64,000 nucleotides of DNA from contig OZ251457.1 of NCBI GenBank assembly GCA_965242565.1, positions 3,100,001-3,164,000 on the forward strand. Reading direction: 5' to 3'. Made by a program: the position numbers and the translations under genes. The notes under the pieces were generated by a model. It searched no databases and was not told where the DNA came from. It saw only the letters and a program-made list of their open reading frames with translations. This DNA is from CATQGW01 sp965242565. GTDB taxonomy: Bacteria > Chloroflexota > Dehalococcoidia > Bin125. Of the stretch, positions 25,601 through 34,906 are shown piece after piece (the first letter of the stretch is position 1; each line of letters opens with the position of its first letter).

Positions 25601-26023
25601 GAACAAGGCCGCGCGCTGCTCAGCATCGCCGATCAGGACAAGGCGCGCTCGCTCGGTCTGATCCGCAACCTCGCCGAGGCAGGCTACGAGCTGCACGCGA
25701 CGCACGGCACGGCCAGCCTGATCCGCGGCCTCGGCTATGAGGTGCGCGAACAGCCCAAGCGCGAGATGACCGGCGACCCCGACGTGATCGATCTGATCCG
25801 TTCCGGCGAGATCGATTTCGTGATCAACACGCCCGAACAGACCAGCGTGACGATCCGCGACGGCTTCCACATCCGCCGCGCCGCGACCGAGCAGCGCATC
25901 CCCTGCTTCACCAGCATCGATACCGCCGCGCACGCCGTTGGCGCGATGGTCGCGCGCCGCCAGGATTACCACGTCGCGCCCCTGCCGGCGTACATGAACG
26001 GCGAGCTGAACGAGCGAGGCTGA
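22700..26023 (+). CDS. carB: Carbamoyl-phosphate synthase large subunit
   Basis: 1107 residues with the internal duplication expected of CarB: SVLIIGSGPIVIGQAAEFDY and, halfway, ALVVGSGPIRIGQGIEFDY start the two ATP-grasp synthetase units; an oligomerisation region lies between and an MGS-like allosteric domain (ATHGTASLIRGLGY) ends the protein. GTG start at 22700. It makes carbamoyl phosphate for PyrB and arginine synthesis. Confidence 0.96.
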   Translation: MSTTDKPDKPQSVLIIGSGPIVIGQAAEFDYAGTQACKAMREEGVRSILVNSNPATIMTDEGVADAVYIEPLTVEVLRRVIERERPEGLLPTLGGQVGLNLAVDLHEAGILDEFDVRLLGTPLAAIRDAEDRELFRSKMREIGEPVPPSAVVHTLAEARDALEEIGLPVAIRPAYTLGGTGGGFARTMEEFERVVQSGLAASPITQVLIERSLLGWKEVEYEVMRDSADTCITICNMENIDPMGVHTGDSIVVAPSQTLSDKDYQQLRSASLNIIRSLGIEGGCNVQLALAPRPDVAPWHDDAPPDPELTPHDAPLPYYVIEVNPRVSRSSALASKATGYPIARVAAKIAAGKRLDEIANQVTGRTQAAFEPALDYVVVKIPRWPFDKFGAGDRVLGTQMKATGEVMAIDRTFESAFQKAVRSLEVGGRSVLWEDRDAEDDPVSAAAVPTDNRLWHVLAAIRAGVGLEEIATRSAIDPWFLDRFQALIDMERRLLAEPLEPALMRAAKRLGFADEQIANLAGTVTERVREQRRDWGIQPVYKMVDTCAAEFDAVTPYFYSTYEDENEAVAEPGRRALVVGSGPIRIGQGIEFDYASVKAAQALHAAGWSAIMANSNPETVSTDFDTSDRLYFEPLDEEAVRDILENEDATDDHDDVASILQFGGQTAINLAGPLTSAARPILGSAADAIDLAEDRRRFERFLADLGIPQPPGAAITSMDEAILAADAIGYPVLVRPSYVLGGRAMEIVQSVGDLAGYVAQAQEAAPGRPVLIDKYLAGVEVEVDAICSGDEVLIPGIMEHIERAGVHSGDSMAVYPAPNLRPAEVGALIDYTRRIGVGLGVRGLMNIQYVVMRSDEDEDGDVYVLEVNPRASRTVPFLSKVAGVPMVEVAVRAMLGEGLREQGYPSGLWPAKPLVAIKAPVFSMSKLSGVDTHLGPEMKSTGEVMGVDVDYDRALVKALLAAGMSLPEQGRALLSIADQDKARSLGLIRNLAEAGYELHATHGTASLIRGLGYEVREQPKREMTGDPDVIDLIRSGEIDFVINTPEQTSVTIRDGFHIRRAATEQRIPCFTSIDTAAHAVGAMVARRQDYHVAPLPAYMNGELNERG

Positions 26024-26031
26024 GACCGACC

Positions 26032-26820
26032 ATGCAGCGCGCTCCCGCCGTGGTACTGGAAACGACCGAGATCACGCCCGGCGTGTTCGTCACCTGGTAC
26101 GACGCGCCCGAGCTCGCCGACCGCGCCCGCCCCGGACAGTTCGTAATGGTGGATCCAAACTCGGAATCCGGGACATTCGATCCATTGCTGCCGCGCGCGT
26201 TTTCCTACTACCGCTTCCGTACTGTCGAGGGCGAGCACCGGTTCGCCCTGCTCTACGCGGTAGTCGGTCGCGTCACCGAGGCGATGGCCGCGCAACGCCC
26301 CGGCGATGCAGCCTGGATGACCGGCCCGCTGGGCCGCGGTTTCGAGGTGCAGCGGCACGCGCGCAGCCTGCTGCTGGTCGGCGGCGGCGTGGGGATCGCG
26401 CCGCTGGTCGCGCTGGCCGATCAGCAGGTTACGCGGGGCCGCGCCGTGGCGCTCTGCTTCGGCGCGCGCAGCGCCGAGGGCGTCTTCCCCGCCGACCTGC
26501 TGCCGCCCGAGGTTGAGTATTACGTCAGCACGGAAGACGGCTCGCAGGGGCATCGGGGGCTGGTCACCGAGCTCTTCGCGCAGCACCTCAGCTGGGCCGA
26601 CCAGAGCTTCGCCTGCGGCCCCGTGCCGATGTTCCGCAGCATGGCCTCCGTGGTCCGCGCCGACGGCATGCGCCGCCCGGTGCAAATCCTGATGGAGACC
26701 GAGATGGCCTGCGGCGTCGGCATCTGCTACGGCTGCGCCGTCTTCACCAGGCGCGGCGTCAAACTCTGCTGCAAAGACGGCCCCAGGTTCGACCTTCTCG
26801 ACATTTACGGGCGCGCGTGA
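26032..26820 (+). CDS. pyrK: Dihydroorotate dehydrogenase electron-transfer subunit PyrK-like
   Basis: 262 residues: an N-terminal FAD-binding beta barrel (ARPGQFVMV, PRAFSYYRF), the NAD-binding LLVGGGVGIAPLVAL, and a C-terminal [2Fe-2S] site with Cys in MACGVGICYGCAV and a fourth Cys in KLCCKD. PyrK passes electrons from the PyrDB-type dihydroorotate dehydrogenase to NAD+. It begins 8 bases after carB, but no pyrD or pyrF follows, so the catalytic partner must lie elsewhere. Confidence 0.9.
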   Translation: MQRAPAVVLETTEITPGVFVTWYDAPELADRARPGQFVMVDPNSESGTFDPLLPRAFSYYRFRTVEGEHRFALLYAVVGRVTEAMAAQRPGDAAWMTGPLGRGFEVQRHARSLLLVGGGVGIAPLVALADQQVTRGRAVALCFGARSAEGVFPADLLPPEVEYYVSTEDGSQGHRGLVTELFAQHLSWADQSFACGPVPMFRSMASVVRADGMRRPVQILMETEMACGVGICYGCAVFTRRGVKLCCKDGPRFDLLDIYGRA

Positions 26821-26875
26821 TCCTTCTGCTGTGACGGCATCGCCTATCGTGCCCCGAGTGAAACGGAGGGACGCT

Positions 26876-27733
26876 ATGGCTCGCGACGGACGGATCCTGC
26901 TCGACAACCTGGTCTTCCCCGAAGGGCCGCGCTGGCATGAGGGGCGGCTGTGGTTCTCCGACATGCATGCGCATGAGGTGGTTGCGGTGGACCTGGAGGG
27001 GGAGCGCGAGACGATTGTGGAGGTGCCCAATCAGCCCTCCGGGCTCGGCTGGCTGCCGGATGGGCGGCTGCTGATCGTCTCGATGACGGACCGCAAGCTG
27101 CTGCGGCTCGATCCGGACGGGCTGTATGAGGTCGCTGATGTGTCGGCCCATGCGCCGTGGCACTGCAACGACATGGTGGTGGACGCGGAGGGCAACGCCT
27201 ACATCGGCAACTTCGGCTTCGATCTGGCGGCGCAGGCGGAGCCGCGGGCGACGACGATCGTGCGGGTGACGCCGGACGGCGAGGCGAGCGTCGCCGCCGA
27301 GGGGATGGAGTTCCCCAACGGCACGGTGATCACGCCCGACGGCGCGACGCTGATCGTGGGCGAAAGCTGGGGGCGGCGGCTGACGGCGTTCGATATTGAG
27401 GAGGATGGTTCGCTGACGAACCGGCGAGCGTGGGCGGATCTCGCCAAAAACGGAGTTGGGCCGCCCGACGGGATTTGCCTGGACGCGGAGGGCTGCATCT
27501 GGGTGGCCGTGCCGACGCTGCCGGGCGCCGTCGCCCGCGTCGCCGAGGGCGGCGAGGTGATGGAGCGGATCGAGGTGGAGGAGTTCGGCGTCTACGCCTG
27601 CATGCTGGGCGGGCCGGAGCGCAAGACGCTGTTCACGCTGGAGGCCAAGACCTCGCAGCCCGAGCCGGGCGACCCGCGCACGGCGCGCATCCGCGCGTTC
27701 GAGGTCGAGGTCGGCGGCGCGGGGCTGCCGTAG
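26876..27733 (+). CDS. SMP-30/gluconolactonase family protein
   Basis: 285 residues from ATG 26876 with ribosome site GGAGGG. Six-bladed propeller with the family ligands: Glu of FPEGPRWHE, Asn of EFPNGTVITPD and Asp of GPPDGICLDAEG. Members hydrolyse lactones, for example in sugar oxidation. It is followed after 3 bases by the cyclo-ligase gene. Confidence 0.85.
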   Translation: MARDGRILLDNLVFPEGPRWHEGRLWFSDMHAHEVVAVDLEGERETIVEVPNQPSGLGWLPDGRLLIVSMTDRKLLRLDPDGLYEVADVSAHAPWHCNDMVVDAEGNAYIGNFGFDLAAQAEPRATTIVRVTPDGEASVAAEGMEFPNGTVITPDGATLIVGESWGRRLTAFDIEEDGSLTNRRAWADLAKNGVGPPDGICLDAEGCIWVAVPTLPGAVARVAEGGEVMERIEVEEFGVYACMLGGPERKTLFTLEAKTSQPEPGDPRTARIRAFEVEVGGAGLP

Positions 27734-27736
27734 GCC

Positions 27737-28327
27737 GTGTCGAGCGACGCTGCATCCGAAAAGGCCGCGCTGCGCCGCGTGCTGCGCGATCGTCGCGCGG
27801 CGATCCCCACCGAGCTGCGGGCGAGCTGGTCGGCGGCCGTTGCGGCGCGCGTGCAGGGGCTTGATGTCTGGCGGCGGGCGGAGAGGGTGCAGTTGTTTAT
27901 CGGCGCGCTGCCCGGCGAGGTGGAAACGCGGGGGCTGGCGGCGGCTTGTCTGGCGGCGGGCAAGATGTTGGTTTGCCCGCGCGTCGCAGGGGAGCGGCTG
28001 GAGCTGCGGCGGGTTGAGGATCTGAACGCGCTGGCGCGTTCCGATCGCTGGGGGTTGTGGGAGCCGACGGAGCGCTGCGCGCCGGTGGAGCCGCGTGCGA
28101 TCGAGCTTGCGCTGGTTCCCGGTTTGGGTTTCGACCGGCGCGGCGGGCGGTTGGGGATGGGGCGCGGCTTCTACGATCGCTTTCTGGCGGAGACCGACGC
28201 GGTGCGCGTCGGTCTCTGCTTTGAGCTGCAGCTGCTGTCTTCCACACCGGTTGACGAGCGCGATGCGGCGATGCATAGAGTGGTGACGGAGCTGCGAGTG
28301 TTGGACGCAGCGGAGTGCGCAAGCTGA
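27737..28327 (+). CDS. 5-formyltetrahydrofolate cyclo-ligase
   Basis: 196 residues, GTG start. Typical beginning of the family (KAALRRVLRDRRAAI) and the diagnostic ATP/folate motif LVPGLGFDRRGGRLGMGRGFYDRFL. It recycles 5-formyl-THF to methenyl-THF. Lies between SMP-30 and a GyrI-like gene, all on one strand with gaps of 3 and 11 bases. Confidence 0.9.
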   Translation: MSSDAASEKAALRRVLRDRRAAIPTELRASWSAAVAARVQGLDVWRRAERVQLFIGALPGEVETRGLAAACLAAGKMLVCPRVAGERLELRRVEDLNALARSDRWGLWEPTERCAPVEPRAIELALVPGLGFDRRGGRLGMGRGFYDRFLAETDAVRVGLCFELQLLSSTPVDERDAAMHRVVTELRVLDAAECAS

Positions 28328-28338
28328 GGAGCAGGACG

Positions 28339-28800
28339 ATGAGTTTGACGCCGGAGCTGGTGAATCTGCCGACGCGCTACGTGGCGGCGCTGCGCGAGCA
28401 GGTGGCGACGGTCGATCTGAGCGAGGCGTTCGGGCGGCTGTTCCCGGCCGCAGCCGGGCAGGCGGCGCAGGAGGGCGCGCCGGAGATGGGGCAGGTGGTC
28501 GCGCTCTATCACGCGATGGACGAGCGCACGACCGATGTCTCGGCGGGCGTCGAGGTGGGCGCGGGCTACACGCCGTCGGCGCCGCTGACGCTGCTCGAGC
28601 TGCCCGCCGGCGACCACGTGAAGGTGGATTTCTACGGGCCTTACACGGAGCTCGGCGCGGCGCACCAGGCGGCGCTCGACTGGTGCGAGGCGAACGGCCG
28701 GGAGTGCGAGGGCGAGCACCAGGAGCGCTACATCACGGATCCGCAGGCCGAGCCGGACCCGTCGAAGTGGCTGACCGAGGTGATCGTGCGGCTGAAGTGA
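28339..28800 (+). CDS. GyrI-like small-molecule-binding protein
   Basis: 153 residues from ATG 28339. Layout of a GyrI/AraC-effector-binding fold: ELVNLPTRYVAALRE strand-helix start, AGVEVGAGY and LELPAGDHVKVDFYGPYTEL in the centre, EERYITDP-like C-terminus (QERYITDP) and a final strand TEVIVRL. Such domains bind small cations or drugs, sometimes hydrolysing cyclopropanoid toxins. Last gene of its unit. Confidence 0.7.
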   Translation: MSLTPELVNLPTRYVAALREQVATVDLSEAFGRLFPAAAGQAAQEGAPEMGQVVALYHAMDERTTDVSAGVEVGAGYTPSAPLTLLELPAGDHVKVDFYGPYTELGAAHQAALDWCEANGRECEGEHQERYITDPQAEPDPSKWLTEVIVRLK

Positions 28801-28809
28801 GGGGTGGAT

Positions 28810-28884
28810 TGGAGCGGGGGACGGGATTCGAACCCGCGGCCACCTGCTTGGAAGGCAGGAGCTCTGCCCCTGAGCTACCCCCGC
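28810..28884 (-). tRNA. tRNA-Gly(TCC)
   Basis: Acceptor GCGGGGG pairs with CCCCCGC, discriminator T, CCA encoded. Anticodon stem CCTGC/GCAGG around loop CTTCCAA gives anticodon TCC. Confidence 0.93.
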
Positions 28885-28905
28885 TTGTTCGGTCAGGTTA
28901 TCCGC

Positions 28906-29388
28906 TCAGTTGTCTGCTCTGGGCTGTCTGCTCAGGGCGCGGCGGATTTGGTCGGCATGTTCGTGGCAGTGGACAGCATAGATCCGCAGCCAGTCTTCAA
29001 CGGTGTAGGAGGCGTGCTCGGGGTGGCGGCCGGCGCGACGCCAGTCGGGCTCGCTGAGGCGGTCGAGGATTTCGGCGGTGGACTCGCGGGCGGCGCGGAT
29101 CGCGGCCAGCGAGGCGGCGATCGGGCGGTCGTAGCGCAGTCGGCGGGCGAAGAGCTCTTCGTCGTATGCGCCGAGGGCGGGGTTGTCCTCGGCGATCAGC
29201 CGTCGGAGGCGGATGGCGGAGGTCAGTTCGCTGTCGGCGGTGTGATGGACGACCTGGCGTGCGGTCCAGCCGTCGTCGGACGGCTGGCGGTCGAGCTCGG
29301 AATCGCCTGCGTCAGCGATGGCGGCGGCGAGCACAGCCGGGCCGTCGCGGTAGCGGCGGATCAGATCGACGCGCTCGGCGGCGTCCAT
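28906..29388 (-). CDS. DinB superfamily protein (paralog A)
   Basis: 160 residues of the DinB/YfiT four-helix fold. The metal-binding His are in WTARQVVHHTADSE and in the C-terminal VHCHEHADQIRR. The family includes thiol-dependent transferases and damage-induced proteins. The neighbour two bases upstream is a paralog, so a tandem duplication occurred. Confidence 0.82.
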   Translation of the reverse strand: MDAAERVDLIRRYRDGPAVLAAAIADAGDSELDRQPSDDGWTARQVVHHTADSELTSAIRLRRLIAEDNPALGAYDEELFARRLRYDRPIAASLAAIRAARESTAEILDRLSEPDWRRAGRHPEHASYTVEDWLRIYAVHCHEHADQIRRALSRQPRADN

Positions 29389-29390
29389 CG

Positions 29391-29870
29391 TCAGGCCCGC
29401 TCCAGGGCGGCGCGCAGCTGGGCGAGGTGCGCTTCGCCGTGTTCGACGGCTTTTTCGAGCCAGATCGCGAGCGTGTACTCGTCGTGCTCGGGGTGGCGGC
29501 CGGAGCGCTCAAAGTCCTGCTCCGACAGGGACGCCAGGATGTCGGCGCCGCCGGCGCGGGCGGCGCGGACCGCGGCCAGCGAGGGCGAAACCGGCCGCTC
29601 GTAGCTGAGCCGCGCGGCGAACAGCCCTTCGTCGTAGGGCGTGATGTCGGGATCGTCTTCGGCGGCGATTAGACGCAGCCGAGCCGCGTCCATCAGCTCG
29701 CTGTCGCCCAGGTGGTGGACGATCTGGCGCGGCGACCACTCGCCGGAGGCTGCGGGCGCGTCGAGTGTGTTGTTCACCGTCCCGTCGAGCATCCCGGCGA
29801 GCAGCGCTTCGAGCTGACCGGGAAGCGCCGCGTAGCGCGCGAGCAGGTCGCGCCGTTCCGTTGCGTTCAT
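29391..29870 (-). CDS. DinB superfamily protein (paralog B)
   Basis: 159 residues with EWSPRQIVHHLGDSELMDAARLRLIAAED and a C-terminal VEHGEAHLAQLR carrying the metal His. Aligns along its length with the next gene (shared HHxxDSEL, YDExLFAxRLxYxRP, SLAAxRAAR). First of the pair, 44 bases downstream of the sigma factor gene. Confidence 0.82.
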   Translation of the reverse strand: MNATERRDLLARYAALPGQLEALLAGMLDGTVNNTLDAPAASGEWSPRQIVHHLGDSELMDAARLRLIAAEDDPDITPYDEGLFAARLSYERPVSPSLAAVRAARAGGADILASLSEQDFERSGRHPEHDEYTLAIWLEKAVEHGEAHLAQLRAALERA

Positions 29871-29914
29871 CTGCTGTCCCTTCCGGGTGGTCAGGCTGTT
29901 GGTCAGGTCGTTGG

Positions 29915-31411
<1,497 letters not shown>

Positions 31412-31720
31412 GCTGCACCTCCCAGTGCATCGCGCCCGCCGCGCCCGCCGTTCGTTGGTGTGGGGGGCTACTCGGGCACACCTACATTACGTCGGCGGCG
31501 GCTGGTTTGTTCCCGCCCGTCCGCCGTTGTGCAACACGATGCACGCGCAATGTGTGACGCCCGCAACGCCCGCGTAAGCAGTTCGGCATTTTGCCCGCTG
31601 CGGGCGGTCAGGCCGGCGGGAGTGTGGCGCTGGACACAGAGCGAAGCGCCGCCCGGCGGCGGCTGGCGAGCGGTCAGTTGGTGGTCGGGTTTGTTCGGGG
31701 TGTTCGGGGTCGGCGCCTTG

Positions 31721-31980
31721 TCTGGTCGGGGTGGTTCTGCGTGGTCAGGGTTGTTCGGGTTTGTACAGCTTTGTTCGGGCGTGTTCGGGGATGTTCGGGC
31801 CGGTCGGGGTCTGCGCTCTATCTGGTCGGGGCGATTCTGAGTGGTCGGGGTTTGTTCGGGTTTGTACAGCTTTGTTCGGGTGTGTTCGGGCCGGTCGGGG
31901 TCTGCGTTCTATCTGGTCGGGGCGATTCTGCGTGGTCAGGGTTGTTCGGGTTTGTACAGCTTTGTTCGGGTGTGGTCGGG
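31721..31980. repeat. Three tandem imperfect ~95-bp repeats
   Basis: Units start at 31721, 31821 and 31912, each with TCTGGTCGGGG, GTGGTC(A/G)GGG, TTTGTACAGCTTTGTTCGGG and, in the first two, CCGGTCGGGGTCTGCG. Spacing is 100 then 91 bases. Confidence 0.8.
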
Positions 31981-32112
31981 GTGTCTCGTTGCGGTGAGGT
32001 GGGCGGAGGCGGACATTGGTCGGTCCGTTGTTCTGTTGCGGGGGGCGACGGTATCACGGTGTGGGGTGGACCGAGGGCGAGTGAAACGCGGTGTTGGGGG
32101 CGGCTCGGGGAG

Positions 32113-32134
32113 ATTCCCGCTCGGGGGCGGGAAT
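32113..32134. repeat. REP-like palindrome, variant
   Basis: ATTCCCGC and GCGGGAAT form a perfect 8-bp stem around a 6-base loop, followed by GACGGA. Same design as the 9-bp elements at 32249 and 58095, with TTCCCGC in place of TACCCGCG. Confidence 0.7.
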
Positions 32135-32248
32135 GACGGAAGAGAGGGGCGGCGGGAATGACAGGAGGAGAGTGCGGCGGGAATGATGGGAAAGGAGGTG
32201 GGAACGTGAGGGAGGGGTGGAGGCAGCGTTGGTGCTGTTCACGTCGAG

Positions 32249-32271
32249 ATACCCGCGGCAAGCGCGGGTAT
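32249..32271. repeat. REP-like palindrome, copy 1
   Basis: ATACCCGCG-GCAAG-CGCGGGTAT, a perfect 9-bp hairpin flanked by CGTCGAG and GACGA. Two further copies lie at 58095 and 58491. Confidence 0.85.
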
Positions 32272-32404
32272 GACGAAGAAGAGGGCGCGGGTATGACGGA
32301 GGAGAGGGCGGCGGGAATGGCGGGAAAGGGGGTGGGAACGTGACGGAGGAGAGGGCGGCAGGAATGGCGGGAGGGGGAGCGGAATGGCGGGCGGGCGAAC
32401 GGTC

Positions 32405-32989
32405 CTAGTCGCCGGCGAGGGCGGGTTCGAGGGCGCGGGCCGGGGTGTGGCTGACGTCGCGCTTGTTGAGCGTACGGGTCCAGGCCGCGAACTCCAGCAT
32501 GATGCCGTCGGGGTCGTAGAAGTAGACGCTGCGCACGAACGTCGACTCGTTGATCTCGCGGCTGATGCCGCGCGGCGAGTCGTCGTGATTGAGGATCGGG
32601 GTGCAGCGGACGCCGTGCTCGATCAGGCGTTCGCGGTACTCGTCGATCTTGTCGGGCGGCACATCGAAGGCGACGTGGTTCATCGAGGCGATGGCGGTGG
32701 TCAGCTCGGCGGAGGGGTCGAAGAAGGTGTCGGGATCGGGCGAGGAGATGCCGGGGTGCGGCTGCGGCGCGTCGGGGAACCAGAAGAAGGCGAGGCTGGC
32801 GCCGTTGCCGATGTCGAAGAAGAAGTGCTGGCCGCGCCCGCCGGGCAGCTCGATCGTCTTGATCAGCGGGAAGCCGAGCACCTGGGTGTAGAAGTCAACG
32901 GTGCGCTGCATGTCGCTGCACACCAGCGCCAGGTGGTTGATGCCGGAGACCTCGAAGTCTCCGGTAGTGCGGCTGTTGCTGAGCGGCAT
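32405..32989 (-). CDS. VOC family (glyoxalase/dioxygenase-like) protein
   Basis: 194 residues from ATG 32989. Two beta-alpha-beta-beta-beta modules with metal ligands in INHLALVCSDM (His), SMNHVAFDVP (His) and GIMLEFAAW (Glu). This is the vicinal-oxygen-chelate fold; the loop YDPDGIMLE is common in extradiol-dioxygenase-like and glyoxalase members. Substrate unknown. The frame is open further upstream but the family begins close to this ATG. Confidence 0.82.
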   Translation of the reverse strand: MPLSNSRTTGDFEVSGINHLALVCSDMQRTVDFYTQVLGFPLIKTIELPGGRGQHFFFDIGNGASLAFFWFPDAPQPHPGISSPDPDTFFDPSAELTTAIASMNHVAFDVPPDKIDEYRERLIEHGVRCTPILNHDDSPRGISREINESTFVRSVYFYDPDGIMLEFAAWTRTLNKRDVSHTPARALEPALAGD

Positions 32990-33116
32990 GGGTGGGCTCC
33001 GAATCGTCGAGTGGGCGTGTCTGAGTGTCAGCTTACGCTTCCCCGATCGGGCGCGTCGGGCGATAGCCCGCGCGCGTATGCGCATTGAACCTTTTTATGA
33101 GACGGGGATAAGATCA

Positions 33117-33144
33117 TTGACGCTGCTAAACGACGGGATAACTT
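33117..33144 (+). promoter_or_regulatory. Candidate promoter of the glyoxylate-shunt genes
   Basis: TTGACG and TAACTT are spaced 16 bases apart in a locally A+T-rich stretch 80 bases before the malate synthase start. The match to -35/-10 boxes is moderate. Confidence 0.35.
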
Positions 33145-33222
33145 AATCTGACGTTCACATTCGGGCGCGGACACGCACAGGCGCGGCGGCCCGACGCCGC
33201 GCGAGGAGAGCCGAGAGCAATC

Positions 33223-34809
33223 ATGACGGAGCTGACGATGCCGCAGGGCGTGAACGTGGAAGGCGAGCTGGCCGACGGCTTCGCCGAGATCCTGAGCGAG
33301 GATGCGCTGGCCTTCCTGGCTGGGCTGCACCGCCGCTTCAACGCGCGGCGGCGCGAGCTGCTGGCGCGCCGCGACGTGCGGCAGACGGAGTTCGACGCGG
33401 GCGTGCTGCCCGACTTCCTCTCGGATACGGAGGAGATTCGCTTCGGCTCGTGGAATGTCGCGCCGACGCCTGAAGATCTGCAACAGCGCTGGGTGGAGAT
33501 CACCGGGCCAGTGGACCGCAAGATGATGATCGGCGCGCTGAACTCGGGCGCCGACGCCTTCATGGCCGACTTCGAGGACTCGCTGTCGCCGACCTGGGGC
33601 AACGTGGTCAACGGGCAGATCAACGCGCGCGACGCGGTGCGCCGCGAGATCACCTTCGAGAACCCCGACGGCAGCGTGCGCATGCTCAACGAGCAGATCG
33701 CGACGCTGCTGATCCGTCCGCGCGGCTGGCACCTTGACGAGAAGCACGTGACGGTGGACGGCGAGCCGCTCTCGGCCAGTCTGTTCGACTTCGGCCTCTA
33801 CATGTTCCATAACGCGGCGGAGCGGATCGCGCGCGGGACGGGGCCCTACTTCTACCTGCCGAAGCTGGAGAGCCACCTCGAGGCGCGGCTCTGGAACGAC
33901 GTATTCGTCGCCGCGCAGGACGAGCTGGGCGTGCCGCAGGGCAGCATCCGCGCGACCGTGCTGATCGAGACGCTGCCGGCGGCGTTCGAGATGGAGGAGA
34001 TCCTCTACGAGCTGCGCGATCACTCGGCGGGGCTGAACGCGGGGCGCTGGGACTACATCTTCAGCGCGGTGAAGCGCTTCCGCTCGCGCGAGGAGTTCAC
34101 CCTGCCGGACCGCGTGCAGGTGACGATGACGACGCCCTTCATGCGGGCCTACACGGAGCTGCTGGTGCGCACCTGCCACAAGCGCGGGGCGCATGCGATG
34201 GGCGGCATGGCCGCGTTTATCCCCAGCCGCCGCGACCCCGAGGTCAACGAGCGCGCGCTCACCGCCGTGCGCGACGACAAGACGCGCGAGTCGGGCGACG
34301 GTTTCGACGGCACCTGGGTGGCGCACCCCGATCTGGTGCCGGTGGCGCGGGAGGTCTTCGAGACGGCGCTGGACGGCGCGCGCAACCAGCGCGAGCGGCT
34401 GCGTGAGGATGTGGATGTCGAAGCGCCGCAGCTGCTCTCGCTCGACCAGAGCGGCGGCGTGGTGACCGAGGCCGGGCTGCGGCTGAACATCAGCGTGGCG
34501 CTTCAGTACCTCAACTCTTGGCTCAACGGCAACGGCGCGGCGGCGATCAACAACCTGATGGAAGACGCCGCCACGGCGGAAATCTCGCGCGGCCAAATCT
34601 GGCAGTGGATCCGCCACGGCGCGGCGCTCGACGACGGGCGCACGATCAGCACCGACCTCTACGAGCGCATCCGCGATGAGGAGCTCGACGCGCTCGGCGG
34701 GGCGGGCGAGTCGCGCTACGGCGCGGCCCGCGACATCCTCGACGAACTCGTGCTCAACGACGAGTTCACCGAGTTTCTCACGCTGCCGGCCTACGCCTAT
34801 CTGGACTGA
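33223..34809 (+). CDS. aceB: Malate synthase
   Basis: 528 residues, malate synthase A type by length and by motifs such as NSGADAFMADFEDSLSPTW, TLLIRPRGWHLDEKHV, GPYFYLPKLESHLEARLW and IETLPAAFEMEEILYELR. It joins glyoxylate and acetyl-CoA to malate. ATG 33223 has a GAGGAGAG site. The isocitrate lyase gene follows after 97 bases, giving a complete glyoxylate shunt for growth on acetate or fatty acids. Confidence 0.95.
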   Translation: MTELTMPQGVNVEGELADGFAEILSEDALAFLAGLHRRFNARRRELLARRDVRQTEFDAGVLPDFLSDTEEIRFGSWNVAPTPEDLQQRWVEITGPVDRKMMIGALNSGADAFMADFEDSLSPTWGNVVNGQINARDAVRREITFENPDGSVRMLNEQIATLLIRPRGWHLDEKHVTVDGEPLSASLFDFGLYMFHNAAERIARGTGPYFYLPKLESHLEARLWNDVFVAAQDELGVPQGSIRATVLIETLPAAFEMEEILYELRDHSAGLNAGRWDYIFSAVKRFRSREEFTLPDRVQVTMTTPFMRAYTELLVRTCHKRGAHAMGGMAAFIPSRRDPEVNERALTAVRDDKTRESGDGFDGTWVAHPDLVPVAREVFETALDGARNQRERLREDVDVEAPQLLSLDQSGGVVTEAGLRLNISVALQYLNSWLNGNGAAAINNLMEDAATAEISRGQIWQWIRHGAALDDGRTISTDLYERIRDEELDALGGAGESRYGAARDILDELVLNDEFTEFLTLPAYAYLD

Positions 34810-34906
34810 TCAGGCGCGGGAGGCGCGGCCAACACAGGACCCAACCGGTCAGCATCGCCGGTCGGACACAGCAGGAACCACACAGCAAGGTCAGAGGGGG
34901 CAACGA

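Larger units (their letters stand above)
31412..32404. other. Gene-free repeat-rich region
   Basis: Nearly 1 kb without a supportable gene. The plus strand is strongly G- and T-rich. From 31.68 kb it holds many GTTCGGG/GGTCGGG copies in three tandem units, and from 32.1 to 32.4 kb a set of palindromic elements and half-sites built around GGCGGGAATGACGGA. Reading frames here are low-complexity and change frame between repeats. Confidence 0.7.

Noticed and set aside
26759..28276. 505-codon minus-strand open frame over pyrK end, SMP-30 and the cyclo-ligase
   Set aside because: His/Arg/Pro-rich frame without motifs; three recognisable genes lie on the plus strand.
31721..31980. Possible CRISPR array
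   Set aside because: Units are 91-100 bases, adjacent and imperfect, with no unique spacers and no cas genes in the window.
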